Source: Verrucomicrobiales bacterium
GTDB lineage: Bacteria; Verrucomicrobiota; Verrucomicrobiia; Verrucomicrobiales; DEV007
NCBI GenBank assembly: GCA_022424805.1
Contig: JAKMGR010000216.1
Coordinates: forward strand, 1-5,756
Direction: 5' to 3'
Length of the DNA stretch: 5,756 nt
Both the position numbers and the translations under genes were made by a program. The notes beneath the pieces were generated by a model, which was not told the origin of the DNA, searched no databases, and worked only from the letters and a program-made list of their open reading frames with translations. Below, in pieces: positions 1 to 5,756 of the stretch (the first letter of the stretch is position 1; each line of letters opens with the position of its first letter).

Positions 1-53
1 CGTCCCGTTGTGATTCGATAATTTTTTCTGAGATCCAGAGCCTCAGTTGTAAC

Positions 54-86
54 GCCTCTCCTCGGTTAATCCGAGGCGGGGCTTTT
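54..86 (+). terminator. Rho-independent terminator of a + strand gene lying left of the window
   Basis: A GC-rich hairpin has a perfect 6-bp core, CCTCGG (60-65) and CCGAGG (71-76), around the loop TTAAT. The outer stem continues with 54-58 pairing to 78-82, including one T-G wobble and one mismatch. It is followed at once by TTTT (83-86) and a second T run at 90-93. The U-tract lies on the + strand side, so it ends a rightward transcript that enters from outside the window. Stops at 11-13 (TGA) or 19-21 (TAA) could close that gene, but too little is present to name it. The minus-strand gene ending at 102 converges on it, and that strand has no T run after the hairpin. Confidence 0.75.
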
Positions 87-101
87 CGCTTTTGCGAGGT
101 T

Positions 102-1958
102 TTATTCGATACAGAGGATTGTTTCGCAAAACCCGAGAACTTCGTAACCATCGTCTCGCTTGATGTCTGCTGTGATGACGTTGATTCCCGGTTTGAATCC
201 GGCAGGCATCGGCAAGGTCAACCTGAACGAGCCAGTCTTTCGAGCAGGAATGCGAATGGAGCGGGGTGCGGTATCGAAGTCTACGGCGCCACGCAAGGAC
301 ACCGTGTATTTGTGCTCATCGCGAGAGTGATTCCACACGATCACCTCGGTTCGAATCTCGCGCGCTGACTCCAGTTTCTGACCGTAGGGGTAAAATGACG
401 CCCACCGCTCGTCGATCCCAAAGTTGGGATCATTCGCAGCGACAAAGCCTGCGATGAGTTCTTTTCTTTCCTGATATCGAGACTTGAGGAACTCTCGCTC
501 CGAATCGGAAAAACGAAATAGGTGGGGGATGTGCTGATTGACGAGCCAGGTGGTTTTGGGAAGTTCTTCAATGATGCGAAAACAGAGAGCGTAGCCCGTG
601 TCATCGCGCATCAGATTCCGATTCATTAGGCAGTAGTCATCGATGCCGGAGGGTGAAAAGGAATCGCCGATGAAGAACACTGGATCATGGTCTGCTTTTT
701 CGACGAGGAGGGCGCCGTGATTGTACATCTGCCCCGGGTAGAATCGAAAGGTGAAGTCGAACTCCTCCCATTTCATGGTCTCGCCGTCTTTCGTCACTTG
801 CACCTTCGGTACTGCATTGGCAGATACACCGGGCAGAAACCAATTGCCGGGATTCTCAAGAACCTCAGCTACCTCCGCCAGGGCGTAGACGGGGCATTGA
901 AACTCGGCGGCAGCATCGGCTATGGCTGCCGTGTGATCGTTGTGTGTGTGCGTCGCGAAAATGCCATCGATTCTGGTGACGAGTCTATCAGCTACTGCTT
1001 TCTGAAGTGTGGTCAGTGGGTTGGTTCCGCCGACATCGAGGACAAAGCCACTTCCAGATTCGGAAACGAGCAGTTTTGTTGTTCCAATATGCTGGCACCA
1101 ACCCGGTAAGTCGATGTGTTCGGCAAGCGGCATGCCTTTTACTCCATGATTCTCTCCGAGGACCAGCTCGGCGCATTTCCCCATTCGCTCTTCACCGAAG
1201 TAATAATGCAGAGCATTCGTTTCGAGATACTTTCGGTAGATGGAGCGAGCGGTCTGTGCTGCGCGATTGATATCGCCAAGAGCATCGAAACTCGCTGGGC
1301 CACGACTGGGAATGAGGATATCCGGTTTCTCCGCAGCTAGCTTTTCGAGGCTCCTCAGCCAGACATGGAGGCGACCAAGATGGCCATGATAGCCACCAAT
1401 CTTGGCCTCGCGGATTTCGTTCTGGAAAGAAAAAAGATCGCGCACCTTTCCTCCTGCAAGAAGGAGGTCGCCGCAAAACGCTATCTTTTTGTCCTCAATG
1501 TCGACCAGGAAGGTGGTCCCATCGACGGTATATCCGGGAGTTTCGAGGGCCTGAATGGTGAGGCCGTGCCATGGTAGGCCCTCGTCTGGGAAAGGTTTCA
1601 GATTCTCCAATGTGGTCAGTGGCCGTTGCGTGACCTGTTGCTTGTAGTAGTCGAAACGGGCCTCCCACCAATCCTGCCAGAATTGAGGGGACTCACTGAT
1701 GTAGGCAACCGTTCGAGGGCCTGCCAGGAATCGGGACTCGTTTGAATGTTTTGCTGATCGCACGATGTCTCGGCGGCCGTGTGTTAGCAGGACGGCTTCG
1801 GCCTTCCTGTCTCCTGCATTGTTGATGGCTAGATATACGTCGCCTGCTGAAACGGTGATCGCATTGACCGCCCCTGGAGTTACAGTGATTGCGCTGGGAA
1901 GTTCCTTGGCCAGACCAATCGAGGTTGAAAAGAGAAGGGGAATCAGAGCGAGTTTCAT
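102..1958 (-). CDS. Secreted tandem metallo-beta-lactamase-fold protein with a degenerate first domain
   Basis: The 618-residue protein has a signal peptide (residues 1-17, MKLALIPLL core, likely cleaved after GLA), so it acts outside the cytoplasm. Residues about 25-285 look like an MBL fold without its metal site. THGRRD (59-64) stands where HxHxDH belongs, PGYT (141-144) replaces PGHT, and GD (163-164) remains, but SRG (218-220) replaces the last histidine. Residues about 286-505 are a second MBL domain with an intact site: HTHNDH (337-342), H414 in YNHG, D432 in GDS and H476 in NQH. Those ligands suggest a two-metal hydrolase. Residues about 530-618 are beta-rich and look like an Ig-type domain. 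The substrate cannot be read from the sequence; MBL enzymes include lactonases, thioesterases, phosphodiesterases and beta-lactamases, and nothing favours antibiotic resistance. The start lies 6 bases after the upstream gene's stop, so the two are probably cotranscribed. No Shine-Dalgarno is visible. The stop is TAA. Confidence 0.85.
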   Translation of the reverse strand: MKLALIPLLFSTSIGLAKELPSAITVTPGAVNAITVSAGDVYLAINNAGDRKAEAVLLTHGRRDIVRSAKHSNESRFLAGPRTVAYISESPQFWQDWWEARFDYYKQQVTQRPLTTLENLKPFPDEGLPWHGLTIQALETPGYTVDGTTFLVDIEDKKIAFCGDLLLAGGKVRDLFSFQNEIREAKIGGYHGHLGRLHVWLRSLEKLAAEKPDILIPSRGPASFDALGDINRAAQTARSIYRKYLETNALHYYFGEERMGKCAELVLGENHGVKGMPLAEHIDLPGWCQHIGTTKLLVSESGSGFVLDVGGTNPLTTLQKAVADRLVTRIDGIFATHTHNDHTAAIADAAAEFQCPVYALAEVAEVLENPGNWFLPGVSANAVPKVQVTKDGETMKWEEFDFTFRFYPGQMYNHGALLVEKADHDPVFFIGDSFSPSGIDDYCLMNRNLMRDDTGYALCFRIIEELPKTTWLVNQHIPHLFRFSDSEREFLKSRYQERKELIAGFVAANDPNFGIDERWASFYPYGQKLESAREIRTEVIVWNHSRDEHKYTVSLRGAVDFDTAPRSIRIPARKTGSFRLTLPMPAGFKPGINVITADIKRDDGYEVLGFCETILCIE

Positions 1959-1964
1959 CGTGTA

Positions 1965-2474
1965 TCAGGGAGTTAGAGAGATGGCTTGGGTTTCACCCGT
2001 TGCGAGGTCATAGGTCTTGGGAAAAGCACCTTGTTTCGTCACTACGAGGAGGAGGCGCTTTTCTATACCGGTGTAAAAAATGGATACAGACTGTTGTTCT
2101 TCAGTGACTTTTATGGAGCTGGATAAGCAGCCGGGCCTCGTTTCCGAATCGAGTTCGGAATCTGAAGAAATGGGCGAGGGGGTTATGCTTGAGTCGCCCC
2201 ATTCAATCCGGTAGGAGTTGTGAAGTTGCTGATTCGCTCGATCAATTATTTGCTGCTTTTGAGCTGCAGAGAGGTGAGAAAACCAAGCCGTGTCTTGCGA
2301 TGTGGGATCAACCTCGGGATCTTCGCTTAGTTCCGCTGCGTGGATGGAGAAGTGGATCGTCGTTCCGCCTTTGGCGTCGATGTTGATTTCGAGATAGTTG
2401 TAAAGACTGTCGTGCCCAAGCGCGCTCGATCCGCAGAGGACGAGGATATACGCGAGAATCCGCAAGGTGGACAT
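1965..2474 (-). CDS. Small exported protein of unknown function, first gene of a two-gene operon
   Basis: The 169-residue protein begins with a hydrophobic signal sequence (residues about 4-19) ending SALG, followed directly by HD, so the mature protein probably starts with histidine. The cysteine at residue 14 is not in a convincing lipobox. No later membrane segment is seen. Residues 22-50 alternate like beta strands (LYNYLEINI, TTIHFSIHAAEL). Residues 63-92 form a helix with the pattern WFSHLSAAQKQQIIDRANQQL. Residues 95-115 are Ser/Pro/Asp-rich and probably flexible, and beta strands follow. A leading HDS with an early strand and the 'DTAWFSHL...' helix recalls the extracytoplasmic N-terminal part of some HupE/UreJ-type proteins, but the transporter part is absent and this resemblance is weak. 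I do not recognise the family. The 6-base spacing to the MBL gene suggests shared transcription and possibly a shared job at the cell surface. It terminates with TGA. Confidence 0.7.
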   Translation of the reverse strand: MSTLRILAYILVLCGSSALGHDSLYNYLEINIDAKGGTTIHFSIHAAELSEDPEVDPTSQDTAWFSHLSAAQKQQIIDRANQQLHNSYRIEWGDSSITPSPISSDSELDSETRPGCLSSSIKVTEEQQSVSIFYTGIEKRLLLVVTKQGAFPKTYDLATGETQAISLTP

Positions 2475-2554
2475 GGTTTGAGGCTAACGTGCCACAGGGT
2501 AATTTGGCAATCTTTTGTCGCATCTGGCTCCCGTCTGATTCCAACCGTCAGAAG

Positions 2555-2582
2555 TTGATCCGGTCGATTTATTCCTTACATT
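2555..2582 (+). promoter_or_regulatory. Possible sigma-70-type promoter for the zinc metallopeptidase gene
   Basis: TTGATC (2555-2560) and TACATT (2577-2582) are separated by 16 bases. Each matches its sigma-70 consensus at four of six positions. The implied transcript would start near 2589 and give a leader of about 23 bases before the ATG at 2612. The divergent gap (2475-2611) must also hold the promoter of the minus-strand operon. TTGCCA at 2510-2505 is a possible -35 for it, but no acceptable -10 follows. Confidence 0.3.
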
Positions 2583-2611
2583 CCTGACAATCCCTGACTC
2601 CTCTTTTTTCA

Positions 2612-3316
2612 ATGATCGCCATGCACATGGGAGGTGGAAACATCTTCTACATTATCATCACTGTTGGTTTCATGCTGCTCAGTCGCTGGGTTGGCTCCGT
2701 ACTAAACGAGCGTTTTGCGGAATACTCGCAGCGATCGATTTCTCTTTCGGGTGCAGAAATTGCGGACCGTATGCTGAAGGATGCCGGGATCAAAGATGTC
2801 CAGATCATTTCCACGCCGGGTCAACTTACCGACCACTACAATCCACTCAAGAAAACAGTCAATCTCAGTGATGTTGTCTATTCCCAGCGAAATGTTGCGG
2901 CTGCTGCGGTAGCGGCTCATGAATGTGGGCACGCTGTCCAGCATGCCAGAGCCTACGGTGCGTTAAAGGTGCGTTCGGCTCTTGTGCCGGCGGTGAACTT
3001 CGCGAGCAGGTTTATGAATTGGGTTCTGATGGCGGGATTGATTATGGCCGCCTACGGGAACACGACCGTCCTCCTCATCGGAGTGATTCTTTTTGGTGCT
3101 ACGACCCTCTTTTCTGTCATCACTCTTCCCGTCGAATTCGACGCGAGTAATCGTGCGCTTGCTTGGCTTGATGAATCCCAGGTGATGGGGAATGTCGATC
3201 ACGACAAAGCAAAGAACGCACTGTTTTGGGCTGCGATGACATACACGGTTGCCGCTCTCGCTTCGATTGGGCAGCTACTTTATTTCATCATGCGCCTCTT
3301 GGCGGCCCGGAGATAA
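2612..3316 (+). CDS. yugP: YugP-type membrane zinc metallopeptidase (Zn_peptidase_2 family)
   Basis: The 234-residue protein is close to the roughly 225 residues of B. subtilis YugP. It has a hydrophobic N-terminal segment (residues about 11-30) and a cytosolic-type block with the family signature LTDHYNP (72-78). The zinc site HECGH follows (103-107: H103, H107, catalytic E104), with AVQHA just after it. Two hydrophobic stretches lie at about 134-149 and 151-172, then LPVEFDAS (172-179), whose E175 is the likely third zinc ligand. A last membrane segment lies at about 207-230. These features together identify the family, a membrane-embedded neutral protease whose substrates are mostly unknown. 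Alternative ATGs at 2621 and 2627 would remove only a few residues. No Shine-Dalgarno precedes any of the three. It is divergent from the exported-protein operon and convergent with fdhA. The stop is TAA. Confidence 0.9.
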   Translation: MIAMHMGGGNIFYIIITVGFMLLSRWVGSVLNERFAEYSQRSISLSGAEIADRMLKDAGIKDVQIISTPGQLTDHYNPLKKTVNLSDVVYSQRNVAAAAVAAHECGHAVQHARAYGALKVRSALVPAVNFASRFMNWVLMAGLIMAAYGNTTVLLIGVILFGATTLFSVITLPVEFDASNRALAWLDESQVMGNVDHDKAKNALFWAAMTYTVAALASIGQLLYFIMRLLAARR

Positions 3317-3654
3317 AGGCGGTAACGATGCTTTTATGTGCTGAGGGCCTAGACGCATGCGGCTTTTTTCGTCTCGATACACTGCTTCTCTGTTTGTGGA
3401 ATTGAGTAATGTAGAATGAGCTACGGATGAACATGGCATACTTCGGGAAGTATTGGATTACGAATATAACGAACGGAACGCGTTTCTTTCCCTTGTCTTC
3501 GGCAATGACAGCAGCTTGAGAAGGGAAGTAGAGGTGCTACTTGAGGAAAGCGGAAATCATAGGGAGAGCTGGGAAGCGCTCATTCAAAGCAGTTCGGAGG
3601 CATCTTGATCGAGACCGCCTGAAACTCCGTCTGAAAACAAGTTATTCTTTACCT
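3317..3654. other. Convergent intergenic region, 338 bases
   Basis: This gap separates the ends of the convergent metallopeptidase and fdhA genes. Near its left end a weak hairpin-forming stretch (about 3338-3363, for example GCTG with CGGC around an internal GGCC) is followed by six T residues (3364-3369). It could end the metallopeptidase transcript, but the stem is poor and I do not call it separately. The middle holds the kinase-leader relic listed at 3420-3608. CCGCCTGAAAC (3615-3625) and CCGTCTGAAAAC (3627-3638) form a short imperfect direct repeat. No tRNA, insertion-sequence end or CRISPR repeat is seen, and no clear terminator for fdhA lies on the minus strand. Confidence 0.6.
3420..3608 (+). 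pseudogene. Probable relic of the N-terminal leader of a bacterial Ser/Thr protein kinase
   Basis: The frame from 3420 to the TGA at 3606-3608 is open for 62 codons. It contains LREVLDYEYNERNAFLS (about 3441-3491), then GNDSSLRREVEVLLEES (about 3501-3551). The order L-x3-L, ERxAFL, GxD, LRREVExLL matches the helical leader found before the kinase domain in many serine/threonine kinases of Planctomycetota, Verrucomicrobiota and Acidobacteriota. No ATG lies in this frame, an in-frame TGA sits just upstream (3417-3419), and no kinase domain follows. It is therefore most simply a decayed fragment. An unusual small gene starting at a near-cognate codon is less likely. The match is by motif memory, not alignment. 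Confidence 0.4.
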
Positions 3655-5756
3655 TCAAATTGCCTGAATGCTGACTGGGCAAACTTTCAGTTCGGCTGTT
3701 TCAGTCACCGGATCATATCCTGAACCAGTAAGAATATTTACCGGAACGTTCGCAAAAGAGAATGAGGTAAAGACAGTTCCCGGAGGTGACATGTCAGTTA
3801 CTTCTACCATGATTTCGATACTTCCTCGTGCGCTCGACATGATGGCCATGCCGCCATGGTTGAGGCCGAGTCTTTCTGCATCGTCTGGGTGGACTTCGAG
3901 CGTCTCTTCGGGGAGGAGATAGTCGATGCCAGCACTGCGCCCGGTCTGGGTGCGAGTATGGTAGGCTTCAAGGCGACGTCCTGTCGTAAGCCAGATGGGA
4001 AATTCGTCGCTGATCACTTCCGCAGGATCGCGATAGCCGATCACCTTGAAAACACCACGACCGTTTTTGAATTCTTTCTCGTGAAGGCGCGGTGTGCCAA
4101 GGTGATCTTTATCTGGGACCGGCCACTGGTATTCGCTGTTCTCGATCCGATCCCAATCCAATCCAGCGTAGATCGGGCTGAGCCCACAGAGTTCGTTGAA
4201 AACATCCTTGGCGGATTCAAACTCGAATCCAGGTGTGCCAATGCGTTTTGCGATTTCGCTGACAATCCACCAATCCGGTTTTGCTTCGCCCACGGGAGGG
4301 ACAGCTTGTCGCAGGCGCTGAACGCGGCGCTCGGTATTGGTCTGGACACCGTCTGTCTCTCCCCACGCTGTTGCCGGGAATACAACATCCGCTAGCTCTG
4401 CCGTTTCGGTCATGAAGATGTCGATCACGACGAGGTGATCGAGGCTTTTGAGAGCGTGCTCGCAGTGATTGCGATCGGGAGCGGAAACGACCGTGTTTTC
4501 ACCGTCGATGATCATCGCATGGATACCGTCGCCACAAAGATCAAGCGCACGAACTTTGGTGATTCCGCGTTCGGGATCGATTTCCTGCTGATAGAGCTTG
4601 TTGAATTTCTCGGTGCTCTTGGGATCATCACAGGGTTGGAATCCGGGAAAATTGGCCGGAACGGCTCCGCAGTCACCGGCACCCTGGATGTTATTCTGCC
4701 CACGCATCGGATTGATGCCGCCTCCCTCGAGCCCGAGGTTCCCGCACATGAGGGCGAGGTTGCAGAGAGATTGCACGTTATCGACCCCGCAGATGTGCTC
4801 GGTGATTCCGAGCGTGTAGAAAATGGCTCCTGGCTCGCCCTTTCCGTAAATCAGGGCGGCCTGCTCGATGTCCTCTGCCGGAACTTCACAGATTTCTGCA
4901 GCCCACTCGGGAGTGAATTGCTTTACATGTTCGAGAAACTCCTCTCCTCCGGTAGTCCTCTCGGCAATGAAGGAATCGTCAATCAGTCCCTCGCGCTGGA
5001 TGACGTGAGCCATTGCGAGAAGTAAGGCGACGTCGGACCCCACTCGAATTGGGAGGTGGAGGTCGGCGAGCTTTGCGAGAGTTGTTTTGCGTGGATCTGC
5101 CACGATCATTTTTGCTCCGCGGGAAATCGCTTTCTTCAAACGCGTTGCCGCGACCGGGTGACACTCGGTCATGTTGGTTCCGATTGCGAAAATAGCATCC
5201 GGCAACTCCATGTCGCGGAGTGGGTTGCTCATTGCGCCTCGGCCGATAGTAGCTGCCAGACCGGCAACTGTGGGAGCGTGTCACGCTCGCGAACAGTTGT
5301 CTATGTAGTTGGTCCCGAACGATGCCCTGATGAATTTCTGCATCGTGTAGGCAGCCTCGTGGGGAGCTCTCCCAGAGGCAACTCCGTAGATGCTGTGTCG
5401 CCCGAATTTGTCGCGTACTTTGGCAAAGCCAGCTGCTGCAAAATCGAGAGCTTCGCCCCATTCGCATTCGTGTAGCTCGCCATCGTCGCGCCGGATCAAT
5501 GGCTTCTTGAGTCGATCCGCGTTTTGAATGAAGTCGAAAGCAAATTGCCCTTTTATACAAAGGGCGCCTTCGTTGGCGGGGCCGTCCATCGCAGGTTGCA
5601 CGCCGACGATCTTGTCGCCCTTGCTCAGCATGTCGACTGAGCAGCCGACACCACAGTAGGGACAGATCGTGCGGGTCTTCTTGATCTCTCCCGGAGTCTC
5701 GGAATCACGAAGAGCCTTCTTGTCTCCAAGTGCGCCGGTCGGACAGGTCTGGACGC
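3655..5756 (-). CDS. fdhA: Selenocysteine-containing formate dehydrogenase alpha (catalytic) subunit, 5' end outside window
   Basis: The enzyme oxidises formate to CO2, or the reverse, at a Mo or W bis-MGD centre. From the first full codon (5754) 699 residues are visible. The opening CPTGAL (4-9) is the tail of a NuoG-like 4Fe-4S domain. C31, C34, C38 and C66 bind the cluster next to the pterin, with K68 in CIKG. Residue 158 is encoded by TGA (5283-5281), read as selenocysteine, with H159 after it. RGQNNIQGAGD follows, with R351. The Sec-to-Arg distance of 193 equals that in E. coli FDH-H (Sec140, Arg333). FMTETAELADVV (447-458) and TNTERRVQ (472-479) are family motifs. Residues 584-699 are the dinucleotide-binding domain. 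About 200 residues of ferredoxin-like domains probably lie upstream, giving a full length near 900. The terminal TGA (3657-3655) is backed by an in-frame TAA two codons later. Read conventionally, the gene splits at 5281 and an internal ATG at 5232 looks like a false start. Confidence 0.95.
5251..5283 (-). promoter_or_regulatory. Selenocysteine UGA codon and bacterial SECIS hairpin inside fdhA
   Basis: Reading the minus strand, UGA (5283-5281) is followed by 18 bases and then GGUC. The hairpin AGUUGCCGGUCUGGCAGCU (5269-5251) pairs seven bases on each side around the loop GGUCU (5262-5258), with one U-G pair at 5267/5253. The E. coli fdhF element has the upper stem GGUUGCAGGUCUGCACC, with the same GGUC loop, a bulged U at the equivalent place and the same 18-base spacing. 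SelB carrying Sec-tRNA would bind this loop to recode the stop. Much of the hairpin also encodes the conserved peptide TVAGLA, so its base identity is partly dictated by the protein. The lower stem was not resolved. Confidence 0.88.

Noticed and set aside
28..46. Small inverted repeat CTGAG...CTCAG near the left edge
   Set aside because: It has a five-base stem, a nine-base loop and no T run after it on either strand. It is likely chance.
687..1109. A 140-codon + strand frame antisense to the MBL gene
   Set aside because: It overlaps the second MBL domain including its HTHNDH motif, and it has no recognisable features of its own.
2482..2510. Minus-strand promoter TTGCCA with TTAGCC for the exported-protein operon
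   Set aside because: The -35 is good, but the -10 candidate matches the consensus at only one position, so it cannot be supported.
3417..3419. TGA before the kinase-leader relic as another selenocysteine codon
   Set aside because: Nothing in kinase leaders calls for selenocysteine, I saw no GGUC-loop hairpin at the right distance, and the region already looks decayed.
3541..3723. A 60-codon + strand frame in the gap overlapping the 3' end of fdhA
   Set aside because: It overlaps the relic in another frame, runs antisense into fdhA, is rich in Arg/Lys and has no recognisable motif.
3856..5025. Two long + strand open frames (3856-4395 and 4435-5025) opposite fdhA
   Set aside because: They lie entirely antisense to a gene with strong family motifs, and their translations show no recognisable domain. 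They are explained by the codon pattern of the minus strand.
3655..5283. Frameshift or nonsense-mutation pseudogene explanation for the split fdhA
   Set aside because: Both halves are in the same frame with no indel, all catalytic motifs are intact, and the only interruption is TGA at the known Sec site followed by a SECIS hairpin.
4979..5560. A 193-codon minus-strand frame crossing the UGA region in a different register
   Set aside because: Its translation is Arg/Ser-rich low-information sequence. The true register carries the conserved FDH motifs on both sides of the UGA.

Overview
The window holds four protein-coding genes, one degenerate fragment and one recoding signal. The strongest feature is the 3' two-thirds or more of a selenocysteine-containing formate dehydrogenase alpha subunit (fdhA, minus strand, right half). 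A UGA codon at 5283-5281 splits it into two apparent reading frames, but both frames are in register. The UGA sits exactly where the catalytic selenocysteine of E. coli FDH-H lies, and a bacterial SECIS hairpin follows at the same distance as in E. coli fdhF. The gene should be read as one.

Layout from left to right: a strong + strand intrinsic terminator (54-86) for a gene that ends before or at the window edge. Then a minus-strand pair of exported proteins: an upstream small secreted protein of unknown function (1965-2474) and, 6 bases later, a 618-residue secreted protein (102-1958) with two metallo-beta-lactamase-like halves. In that protein the first half has lost the metal ligands, the second keeps them, and a beta-rich C-terminal domain follows. 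Divergent from this pair is a + strand YugP-type membrane zinc metallopeptidase (2612-3316). A 338-base gap follows, which carries a relic resembling the N-terminal leader of bacterial Ser/Thr protein kinases. fdhA (3655 to beyond 5756) then runs convergently and is the last gene of its transcription unit.

Organism: a bacterium that decodes UGA as selenocysteine and therefore should carry selA, selB, selC and selD elsewhere. None of the three visible starts has a Shine-Dalgarno sequence. The kinase-leader relic and the secreted multi-domain MBL protein are of kinds common in the Planctomycetota/Verrucomicrobiota group, so that group is a reasonable guess, but this is inference and no marker gene confirms it. 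The NuoG-like iron-sulfur tail at the visible N-terminus of FdhA points to the NAD-linked or ferredoxin-linked multi-subunit formate dehydrogenase class. Partner subunits (NuoE/NuoF-like) would be expected just beyond the right edge. The remaining genes show no clear functional link with formate metabolism.
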